Source of the DNA: Nitrospirota bacterium
GTDB lineage: Bacteria; Nitrospirota; Nitrospiria; SBBL01; JAADHI01
Assembly: GCA_029261215.1 (NCBI GenBank)
Contig: JAJDBT010000021.1
Span: 1 to 64,000, forward strand
Direction: 5' to 3'
Length of the DNA stretch: 64,000 nucleotides
Shown: positions 30,440 to 38,646 of the stretch, piece by piece
How the letters are laid out: the number at the start of each line of letters is the position of its first letter
Position numbering within the stretch: the stretch's first letter is position 1
Translations under genes and position numbers: made by a program
Notes under the pieces: generated by a model
Told to the model about the DNA's origin: nothing
Database searches by the model: none
The model's input: only the letters and a program-made list of their open reading frames with translations

Positions 30440-31366
30440 GTGGATAAAAAATCTATTCGTATCGGAAGTCGCGGCAGCAAACTGGCCCTCTGGCAGGCAG
30501 AGTGGGTTCAAAGCCAATTACAATCCAAAGGCATTCTCGTTGAGATTCACATTATTAAAACAAAAGGCGATAAAATTCTGGATGTCCCCTTGGCCAAAGT
30601 CGGCGGCAAAGGGCTCTTTGTTAAAGAAATCGAAGATGCTCTGCTGGAAAAACAGATCGACCTCGCCGTCCACAGCATGAAAGACATGCCCGGCGCAATG
30701 CCCAAAGGGTTGCAAATCGGAGCCATCCCCAAACGGGAAGATTCGCGCGACGCCCTCATCGCAAAAGACAGCCTCTCCCTTGATTCACTGCCTGCCGGGG
30801 CGACGGTCGGCACCAGCTCACTTCGGCGGCAGGCCCAGCTGTTGGCCCTGCGCCCCGACCTCAATATCGTTTCATTACGCGGCAACCTCGACACACGGCT
30901 TCGTAAACTGAGCGAAGGCGATTTTGATGCCATCCTGCTGGCCGCCGCAGGCCTGCATCGGCTGGGCTGGGGAGAAGAAATTACCGAAACCCTTTCCCCA
31001 AAACGCTTTCTTCCTGCCATCGCCCAGGGCGCACTCTGCATTCAAACTCGTGAAAACGACGCCGAAATCAACGGCCTCATCCAATTTTTAAATCACCCGG
31101 AAACCGCCACAGCAGTGACCGCAGAACGTGCATTGCTCGCGCGTCTTGAGGGCGGCTGCCAGGTTCCCATCGGGGGCCATGCCACCTTATCAGGAGATCA
31201 AATCACTTTGGAAGGATTGGTGGCGAGCCTTGATGGAAAAGAAATCATCCGGGAAACCCAACGCGCACCACGCGCAGAGGCCGCATCATTAGGGATCGCC
31301 GTTGCTGAAGCCCTGCTCAAAAAAGGCGCTGCAAAAATCCTGGATGCGGTGTATTCCAAAGAATAA
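30440..31366 (+). CDS. hemC: porphobilinogen deaminase
   Basis: IRIGSRGSKLALWQAEWV, DLAVHSMKDMPG, GTSSLRRQAQL, RLEGGCQVPIG. GTG start. Confidence 0.97.
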   Translation: MDKKSIRIGSRGSKLALWQAEWVQSQLQSKGILVEIHIIKTKGDKILDVPLAKVGGKGLFVKEIEDALLEKQIDLAVHSMKDMPGAMPKGLQIGAIPKREDSRDALIAKDSLSLDSLPAGATVGTSSLRRQAQLLALRPDLNIVSLRGNLDTRLRKLSEGDFDAILLAAAGLHRLGWGEEITETLSPKRFLPAIAQGALCIQTRENDAEINGLIQFLNHPETATAVTAERALLARLEGGCQVPIGGHATLSGDQITLEGLVASLDGKEIIRETQRAPRAEAASLGIAVAEALLKKGAAKILDAVYSKE

Positions 31367-32538
31367 ATCCGGGTTAAGCCCGCGTACACACCCAAATCGA
31401 CCAAGGGGCTTTTCACACTGCTTATGTTTTGTTTGAGTACATGCGTATAAATTTCCGTCGTACTCACATCCGCATGCCCCAAAAGTTCCTGCAAAACCCG
31501 AATATTTACGCCAGACTCCAAGACATGCGTCGCAAAAGAATGCCGCAAGGTATGACACGAAGCGCGCTTCACAATCCCTGCTTTCTCACGCGCAAGGCTT
31601 ACCGCTTTTTGAAGCCCCGTTTCATTGCTGTGATGCCGCCGTATTTTTCCGCTCCTCGGATCCTTCGATCTGCTTTTGGAAGGAAAGACATACTGCCACC
31701 CCCACGCTTTGGCCGCCCCGGTCAACTTACGCGCCAGTGCAGTTGGAAGGTAAACCTCGCCAAAGCCTTCACCCAGATCAAATTGATGCAGGATCTGAAC
31801 CCGATTGAGATGATTTTTTAAAGGCAGATGCATCATCTCCGGAAGCAAGGTGACCCGGTCCTTATTGCCCTTTCCGTCACGTACGATCAGCAATCCATTC
31901 TCAAAATCAAGATCCTGAACCCGAAGCCGCACCACCTCCATCAGCCTCAGTCCGCTCCCGTAAAGCAGCTTCGCCATGAGTTGGTGTGTGCCTTCGATCT
32001 GTCGGATGAGCCTCGCAACCTCATCCGGGCTTAAAACCACCGGGAGCCGTTTCGACTTTTTTGCCCGAATCGGTGCCAACTTTTCATCCATTGGCAATTG
32101 GAGCACTTCTCAATACAAAAATAAAACCGCATTCATGGCCTGCCGCTGGGTTGCGGCGGCCACATTGCGATTGATCGCAAGATGACTGAGAAAGCGTTCG
32201 ATTTCATCTTTTCCCATCTCTTTCGGGTGCCGCGTGTCATTGAACTTAATAAACTTGATAATCCATTGCACGTATGTTTTTTCTGTTCGAATGGAATAGT
32301 GATGATAGCGGAGCACTTCACGAACTTGATCAATTAATCGTGTTGATTTGGGGAGAAATTTTTCTTTGATTTTTGCCCGGACATATGGCACGGTATCACG
32401 GTACGCGTTACGTTCGATGCTGAATCCGAAAATCCTGTAGAGCAACAACGTCAAGGATGGCAGGCCATTCTGAACAATTTTGCCAAGCACGTAGAAGCGC
32501 GTGAGTGAATATGTCGTATCAGCAAAAGCAACTAACAT
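31198..32538 (-). pseudogene. intI: integron integrase (IntI-like tyrosine recombinase) interrupted by an in-frame TGA at 32110-32112
   Basis: QVREVLRYHHYSIRTEKTYVQWI...NAVLFLY*EVLQLPMDEKLAPIRAKKSKRLPVVLSPDEV; IntI-type YVFPSKSRSKDPRSGKIRRHHSNETGLQKAV; CHTLRHSFATHVLESGVNIRVLQELLGHADVSTTEIYTHVL. Both ends of the ORF are probably over-extended. Confidence 0.88.
32389..32508 (+). pseudogene. C-terminal fragment of an SRPBCC/AHSA1-like protein (former gene cassette)
   Basis: + strand frame reads HGITVRVTFDAESENPVEQQRQGWQAILNNFAKHVEARE*, resembling the C-terminus of SRPBCC proteins; no intact 5' part. Confidence 0.55.
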
Positions 32539-32594
32539 GGCGTTCGAGAGGGACGCGCCAAAAAACCGGCGCGTCCCTCAACTTTACGTTAGGC
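32530..32594 (+). other. integron attC recombination site
   Basis: aaCTAAC-atggCGTTCgAG AGGGACGCGCC-aaaaaacc-GGCGCGTCCCTC AACTTTAC GTTAGGC; R' box matches GTTRRRY; 12-bp inner stem. Confidence 0.8.
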
Positions 32595-32607
32595 TTTTTT
32601 CAAAAAA

Positions 32608-33048
32608 TTGGAGGGCCATCTCATTAAAAAATATAATCTTCGTGTAATTGCAGTTTTATTTTTCTTTACGTTTTATGGTTGCGCGACACCTACGCTTTGG
32701 AAAGCCACTGATCCAAATAAATATGTTGAAGTTTCAGCTGATTATATTTCTGAGGAACACCTAACCTCAAAGGGCATAACGTACCATAGAGATGATAAGC
32801 GCGGTGTCTATTATATCGAAAAAGACAATTTGGCAAAACTGAAAGATTACACAGTTAGAGTATTTGCAACACCGGTCAGTGTCATGCTAGATGCAACCTT
32901 GTCGATTCTTGTCGTAGGTACCCTTGGTGTACTATGGATTATTGATAGTGACCTAGATAACGAGAAGAAAGAACGACAGCAAAAACGAGATAAATGTTCA
33001 TTTGATCCAGATTGTCCATATGACAAAAATGGCTTGTACCGATACTAA
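32608..33048 (+). CDS. putative lipoprotein, probable integron gene-cassette ORF
   Basis: Lies 14 nt after attC; lipobox-like FTFYGCATP; second TM. TTG 32608 or ATT 32623 (7 nt after GGAGGG) as start. Confidence 0.6.
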   Translation: MEGHLIKKYNLRVIAVLFFFTFYGCATPTLWKATDPNKYVEVSADYISEEHLTSKGITYHRDDKRGVYYIEKDNLAKLKDYTVRVFATPVSVMLDATLSILVVGTLGVLWIIDSDLDNEKKERQQKRDKCSFDPDCPYDKNGLYRY

Positions 33049-33192
33049 GTTTTGTGACTTTTGGGTTTGAAAAAATAGAAAGAAATTGTTCTGTATCAGA
33101 CTATAAATTTGAGCTCAGTTTTTAGAACGGTGCAACCTGTCGCTCAACCCGACCAGTGTCTGCTTTCCGATTTTAGGCCAACCAAACGGAAT

Positions 33193-34047
33193 TTAATCCA
33201 GTTTGATATCCACAAGGGCATAAGGGTCGATTTTTGCGTTGTTGATCCGCATGCCCCAATGCAGATGAGGGCCGGTGACACGGCCTGACATGCCAACCCG
33301 TCCGATTTGATCACCGGCTTTCACCTTTTCTCCCAGTACAACATCGACGCCTGAGAGATGAAAATACATACTAAAAAGCCCAAAACCATGATCAATCACT
33401 ACTGATCGGCCATTAAAAAAAAAGTCATCGACCAGTACCACTTTTCCGTGGTTGGGCGCGATAATGGGTGTGCCCGTCGGTGCCGAGATATCTTCTCCGG
33501 TGTGAGAACGCCTGGCTTGGCCGTTAATCAGACGGCGGCGGCCGAAGGTGCCCTGCCGTTTTCCTGTCACCGGGGCGATAAATGCGCCCTCCCACAATTT
33601 TTCCGGGACGCTTTCAGCAAAAGCCATTTTCATCAGACCGGCTTCCCGGTTTACACGGGTCAAGGTGGGAGGATCCAGATCGACCTTTTGTTTGGGGAGC
33701 GTCAGTTCCTGTAAACCAAACTTCTGCGCCTGGACTTCGATCAAAACCTCTTTTTGAACGGTTTTGCCAGGAACGGCCCAGGTCGCCAATAAAGGAAGGA
33801 CCCCGACCGGCTGATCCATATCAATCCCGACAAGCGCAAAAAATGCCCCTTGTCCCATTTTAAAAAAGGGAATGGCCTGCCCTTTAAACCGACCTGTGAC
33901 TGATGCCACACCCTCTCCCGGATGAAGCTCAATCCGGCCCAAAGCCCCCTGCTTGACTTGAATGGTGTCCGCAGCCTGAACTGAAGTGGATAAAAAGATA
34001 AACAATAAAAAAAGACTGCCCAAAAATAAGACCTTATTGTTGTACAT
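33193..34047 (-). CDS. M23 family metallopeptidase
   Basis: RRSHTGEDISAPTGTPIIAPNHGKVVLV...SVVIDHGFGLFSMYFHLS...GRVTGPHLHWGMRI; signal peptide MYNNKVLFLGSLFLLFIFLSTSVQA. Confidence 0.95.
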   Translation of the reverse strand: MYNNKVLFLGSLFLLFIFLSTSVQAADTIQVKQGALGRIELHPGEGVASVTGRFKGQAIPFFKMGQGAFFALVGIDMDQPVGVLPLLATWAVPGKTVQKEVLIEVQAQKFGLQELTLPKQKVDLDPPTLTRVNREAGLMKMAFAESVPEKLWEGAFIAPVTGKRQGTFGRRRLINGQARRSHTGEDISAPTGTPIIAPNHGKVVLVDDFFFNGRSVVIDHGFGLFSMYFHLSGVDVVLGEKVKAGDQIGRVGMSGRVTGPHLHWGMRINNAKIDPYALVDIKLD

Positions 34048-35401
34048 TTGCCGCCGCAATCAATTCATTCACACGTTGATTTTCCGAAGAAAAAGGATCC
34101 ATACACAAGATCGTCTCTTCCCAATATCCATTGAGTTTCAGATAAGTCCAATCCACAGTATACGATCTGTTTTTGGCTTTTGCAAAACGGATAAAATCCC
34201 CACGGGTCTTGGCCCGTGTCGACTGAGGCGGCATTTCGATTGCCCGTTGAATATCCTCTTCGGTGGCAACGCATTCAATCAAGCCGCTTCGATTCAACAA
34301 ATAATAAAGTCCACGATCCTGATTGATGTCATGATACTGTAAATCCATCATGGCCACACGAGAATCATCCAGACCACAGCCTTTTTTATCCATATACGAC
34401 TCAATCAAGGATTTTTTGGCGATCCAGTCGATCTCGCGATCCAGACGGGCTGGATCTTCCGACAACTCATCCAATACAAATTCCCAACGATCAACAATAT
34501 CACGGCTGACCGGATCATCCTCAACAAAAGAAAGATATTCTTTGGCCTTTTCAAGGTAGACCCGCTGGATTTCAATCGCAGAGAGCTCTTTCCCTTTTTC
34601 TAGTCGAACCCGCTTTTTCAGGGTCGTATCCCGGGAAATTTCACGCATCGCTTTCACAGGATCATCCAACTCCAGTCCATCGATAAAAAATTTGTCTTCA
34701 ATCATCGCCAGGATAATCGCCGTCGTGCCGACTTTCAAATAGGTCGCATATTCCGACATATTTGAATCCCCGACAATAATATGGAGACGGCGGTATTTTT
34801 CGGCATCCGCATGCGGCTCATCCCGCGTGTTAATAATACTTCGGGAAGATGTGGTTGAAGAGGAGGTTTTTTCATGAATATGCTGGGAGCGTTGAGAAAT
34901 AAAATAATGACTCTTTCCCCCGATTTTGAGAACCTTGCCCGCACCCGTATAAATCTGCCGGGAGACAAAAAAGGGGATCAATTGTTCAGTGACTTTCCAG
35001 AAATCGATATCGCGCCGCATGAGATAATTTTCGTGGCAGCCATAGGTGTTCCCCATCGAATCAGTATTGTTTTTATAAATGTAGATGTCGCCTGAGAGGC
35101 CTTCCTCCTGAAGTCTTTTCTGCGCAATCGGCAGGCATCGCTCCAAAAGACGTTCACCCGCCTTGTCATGCACAACGGCATCAAAAACCTGATCACATTC
35201 GGGCGTCGCATATTCAGGATGGCAACCCGTATCCTGGTAGAAACGGGCCCCATTGGTGAGAAAGGCATTTGAAGGCCAGCTGTTGGGAATCAGACCTTCA
35301 AAAACATAACCGAGGATTTTTTCCATAGGAAGATATACCTTCCCATGCGGTGTAAAAATGAGTCCGTATTCCGTTTCGAGACCAAAGATTCTGTTTTTCA
35401 T
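34034..35401 (-). CDS. pafA: Pup-protein ligase
   Basis: RIFGLETEYGLIF, YKNNTDSMGNTYGCHENYLM, INTRDEPHADAEKYRRLHIIVGDSNMSEYATYLKVG. Confidence 0.95.
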   Translation of the reverse strand: MKNRIFGLETEYGLIFTPHGKVYLPMEKILGYVFEGLIPNSWPSNAFLTNGARFYQDTGCHPEYATPECDQVFDAVVHDKAGERLLERCLPIAQKRLQEEGLSGDIYIYKNNTDSMGNTYGCHENYLMRRDIDFWKVTEQLIPFFVSRQIYTGAGKVLKIGGKSHYFISQRSQHIHEKTSSSTTSSRSIINTRDEPHADAEKYRRLHIIVGDSNMSEYATYLKVGTTAIILAMIEDKFFIDGLELDDPVKAMREISRDTTLKKRVRLEKGKELSAIEIQRVYLEKAKEYLSFVEDDPVSRDIVDRWEFVLDELSEDPARLDREIDWIAKKSLIESYMDKKGCGLDDSRVAMMDLQYHDINQDRGLYYLLNRSGLIECVATEEDIQRAIEMPPQSTRAKTRGDFIRFAKAKNRSYTVDWTYLKLNGYWEETILCMDPFSSENQRVNELIAAANVQQ

Positions 35402-35431
35402 CGGTCACCCCTTCTCGTCTCGATCAGGAAA

Positions 35432-36109
35432 TTATGCTTTTGTATACGTCGCAAGCTCGCGAGGGCTGAGTCTTCTAAACTGCCGTCCTTCCTGGCTTCG
35501 ATCTAAAACCGCAACTTCAAATGTCTGCGGATCTGTTTTTTGCTCACTGCCCGTATCCAGGGCTTCGCGACAAATCTTGATCGCCCCTTTTAAAGTCGTG
35601 AGTGCGTAATGCGATCTTAAGGCTTCGGTCAATTCTTCCGATTTTCCGCCGACCACGCTGAAGGATTTTTCATCATGAATACTGCCGTCAAATTGGATAC
35701 GATAGATGGCATTTTCTTCGGTGCTGGCACCAACTTCGACAACGAGAATTTCGATCTCCAGGGGTTTCATTTCCTGACTAAACACAGTACCAATCGTCTG
35801 AGAATAGGCATTCGCGAGCGAGCGAGACGTGACATCCTCCCGGCTATAAACATAGCCGGTCATGTCTGCGTGGCGGATACCGGCTTTGCGAAGATTTTCA
35901 AATTCACTGTATTTTCCTGCCCCGGCAAAAGCGATTTTGTCATAAATTTCAGAGATCTTGTTTAAGGAACTCGGGTTGTCTGCAAAAAGAAGAATGCCTG
36001 ATTTGTATTCCATCGCAATTGTCGAGCGACCTCGGGAAATCCCCTTTCGGGCATACTCCGCCTTGTCCTGCATCATTTGTTCGGGTGAGACGTAAAAAGG
36101 CATACCCAT
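35432..36109 (-). CDS. prcA: proteasome alpha subunit
   Basis: MPFYVSPEQMMQDKAEYARKGISRGRSTIAMEYKSGILLFADN. Confidence 0.95.
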   Translation of the reverse strand: MGMPFYVSPEQMMQDKAEYARKGISRGRSTIAMEYKSGILLFADNPSSLNKISEIYDKIAFAGAGKYSEFENLRKAGIRHADMTGYVYSREDVTSRSLANAYSQTIGTVFSQEMKPLEIEILVVEVGASTEENAIYRIQFDGSIHDEKSFSVVGGKSEELTEALRSHYALTTLKGAIKICREALDTGSEQKTDPQTFEVAVLDRSQEGRQFRRLSPRELATYTKA

Positions 36110-36114
36110 AAGGT

Positions 36115-36918
36115 TTATCTTCCTCCTAATTGAGAAATCATCTCTTCATAGACTGCCCTCACTGCATCGTCAGGCACATCTCTAACCCCTTTTTCATCAA
36201 TGACTTTGACATTTGGAAAAATACCACGAAGCATGTCCGGCCCACCCGTCGCGACGTCAGCCTCAGCTGCGTCATAGATTGCTTCTAAAGCAACACGTGT
36301 CGCCTCTTCACTGGACATATCGGGTTTAAATAGTCGCTTTATTGTCCCTTTGGCGTCTCGCCCCCCTGATCCGGTGGCATAATATGCACGTTCTTCGTAT
36401 CGACCGCCGGCAATATCATATTTAAAAATTCGGCCCGTTTTTCGCTTCAGGTCATAGCCTGCATAAATTGGAACGACCACCAAGCCTTGCATGGCCATCG
36501 GTAAATTGGCCTTGATCATTTGCGCCAGTTTATTCGCTTTCCCCTCCATAGAGAGCAGAATTCCCTCCAGTTTTTCATAGTGTTCCAATTCCACCTGAAA
36601 AAGACGGGTCAATTCGATACAAGGCCCTGCAGCGCCAGAAATGGCGATGGCCGACGTTTCGTCGGTTTTATAAACCTTTTCGATACGGCGCTCTGAAATC
36701 GTATAGCCCTCAGTCGCTCGTCGATCTCCGCAGATGACCACACCGTCCCGATACCGTAAGGCGAGAATGGTCGTGCCGTGAGGAACAGAATCCAGTAAGG
36801 ACTGATTTTCGGCTGATGCCCCTCCCATACTCAGACGGCTTAACAAGAAATCAGGATGTTGGGAGGTCAATAAGTCATGGAAACTGGAGCCGGGATCATT
36901 CAACTGCAATGGGGCCAC
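36115..36918 (-). CDS. prcB: proteasome beta subunit
   Basis: GTG start; propeptide then SVPHG|TTILALRYRDGVVICGDRRATEGYTIS with predicted catalytic Thr49. Confidence 0.96.
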   Translation of the reverse strand: MAPLQLNDPGSSFHDLLTSQHPDFLLSRLSMGGASAENQSLLDSVPHGTTILALRYRDGVVICGDRRATEGYTISERRIEKVYKTDETSAIAISGAAGPCIELTRLFQVELEHYEKLEGILLSMEGKANKLAQMIKANLPMAMQGLVVVPIYAGYDLKRKTGRIFKYDIAGGRYEERAYYATGSGGRDAKGTIKRLFKPDMSSEEATRVALEAIYDAAEADVATGGPDMLRGIFPNVKVIDEKGVRDVPDDAVRAVYEEMISQLGGR

Positions 36919-37115
36919 TACTCTCCTCCCTTCTGCACATAATTCTTAACAAATTCTTCTGCATTTTCTTCAAGAACATCATCGATTTCGTCCATCACCT
37001 TATCCAGATCTTCTTTTATTTTCTTACCCTTTTCAACAACTTCAGGATTGGCCTCGACAGAGGCCTCTTCTTTACTTTCTTGTTTTTCTTCTGTTTTTTT
37101 ATCTTGTTTCTTCAT
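36918..37115 (-). CDS. pup: prokaryotic ubiquitin-like protein Pup (C-terminal GGE)
   Basis: 65 aa, highly charged; VMDEIDDVLEENAEEFVKNYVQKGGE; between dop and prcB. Confidence 0.95.
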   Translation of the reverse strand: MKKQDKKTEEKQESKEEASVEANPEVVEKGKKIKEDLDKVMDEIDDVLEENAEEFVKNYVQKGGE

Positions 37116-37126
37116 GCCAAGTTACC

Positions 37127-38602
37127 TCATGACGCAATTAAATGAACCAATGCTTCTGCAGAACTCGCTTCTTCTAACAATGCTCCCACTAAAACTTCTG
37201 TCCCTTTCCACGGGTCCATCAACGGTACTTTTTTAATCGTATCACCACCCACATCAAATAAAACAGAGGTCCAGCTTGCAGCGTAAATTTCCTTTGCAAA
37301 TTTTTTAAGACAGGTCCCTCTAAAATAAGCACGCGTGTCAGAGGGTGGATCTTCCTGGGCTTTCCGCAACAATTCAGGGGAAACCAGTTTTTCGACAAAG
37401 CCGCCGCGTTCCAATGAAAAAAAGAGCCCTTTTTTCCGATCGATATTATGATACTGCAAATCCATCAATGCAATACGCGAATCCTCCCAATCACAGCCTT
37501 TTCTTTCAATAAAAGAGTCAATCAGCGTCTTTTTAATCACCCAATCCACCTCGCGAGACAACTGCATCGGGTCTTCTTCCAACTTGTCGAGCACATCCCG
37601 CCACCGCTTTAAAATATCAATCGTGACCGGGTCTTCGTCTTTTTCAAAATGAGTTTCGGCGACAGCTAAATACGCCCGTTGAATTTCGATCGCTGTCGCC
37701 TTCCTCCCCTTTAGGAGTGGGATTGTTTTTTTCAAGGTCAAGTCGCGGGAAACCGCTTTGATACTTTTGACCGGATCTTCAAGAGCCACACCCTTGACTT
37801 CACAACCCGCTTCAAGCATGGCCAAAACCAGGGATAACGTCCCCACTTTTAAAAAAGTGGACACCTCGGACATATTCGTATCCCCGACAATCACATGAAG
37901 CCGCCGATACAGGTCACGATCCGCATGCGGTTCATCTCGTGTATTAATGATCGGACGTTTGACCATCGTATTTAAATCCACAAGGGTCTCAAAAAAGTCG
38001 GAACGCTGAGAAATCTGATACGCGGCCGGATCCGTTTTATTTTCGTAACCAACCTTACCCGAACCCGCATAAATCTGTCGTGTGACCAGGAATGGGGTTA
38101 ATTGACTGACAATCTTTTCAAAAGAGAGCTTGCGAGATACAAGGAAATTCTCGTGATATCCGTAACTGTTCCCTTTGCCGTCCGAATTATTTTTATAGAC
38201 CGACAGCGCCACAGTTCCCCCTTTAAGGGAGCGGGTCATTTCAAGCGCATCCTCAATCATGCGCTCTCCCGCTTTTTCGTACACAAGGAGATCCAGGGCA
38301 TTCACACACTCCGGCGTTGAATATTCGGGATGTGCGCCATCGACGTAAAGACGTCCACCATTGGGTAACAACTTGTTTAAAAGACGGTTGTAGTCCGGGC
38401 CGGGTCGTTCCCGCTCTCCATCCGCTTCATACCCCCGTGCATCTAGCAAGGGATTTTCATTTTCATAATTCCAAAGAATAGAGGTCGAAGGCAAGGAAGG
38501 GTAACTGTTGACGAGAAAAATAGAATTTGAAACGGGATCGGAGGACGCAGGATTTTTTGCAGCAATTCCAAATTCCGTCTCTGTTCCGAGGATCTTTTTC
38601 AT
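37127..38602 (-). CDS. dop: depupylase/Pup deamidase
   Basis: ILGTETEFGIAAKNP, PEYSTPECVNALDLLVYEKAGERM; PafA paralogue upstream of pup. Confidence 0.93.
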   Translation of the reverse strand: MKKILGTETEFGIAAKNPASSDPVSNSIFLVNSYPSLPSTSILWNYENENPLLDARGYEADGERERPGPDYNRLLNKLLPNGGRLYVDGAHPEYSTPECVNALDLLVYEKAGERMIEDALEMTRSLKGGTVALSVYKNNSDGKGNSYGYHENFLVSRKLSFEKIVSQLTPFLVTRQIYAGSGKVGYENKTDPAAYQISQRSDFFETLVDLNTMVKRPIINTRDEPHADRDLYRRLHVIVGDTNMSEVSTFLKVGTLSLVLAMLEAGCEVKGVALEDPVKSIKAVSRDLTLKKTIPLLKGRKATAIEIQRAYLAVAETHFEKDEDPVTIDILKRWRDVLDKLEEDPMQLSREVDWVIKKTLIDSFIERKGCDWEDSRIALMDLQYHNIDRKKGLFFSLERGGFVEKLVSPELLRKAQEDPPSDTRAYFRGTCLKKFAKEIYAASWTSVLFDVGGDTIKKVPLMDPWKGTEVLVGALLEEASSAEALVHLIAS

Positions 38603-38646
38603 TGCGGTGAGGCCTCCCCTCCTAGTGCATGTGGAATTTCGCGCTT

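Noticed and set aside
32608-33048. Toxin-antitoxin cassette
   Set aside because: Integron cassettes often carry TA modules, but this ORF is a lipoprotein-like TM protein with no partner ORF.
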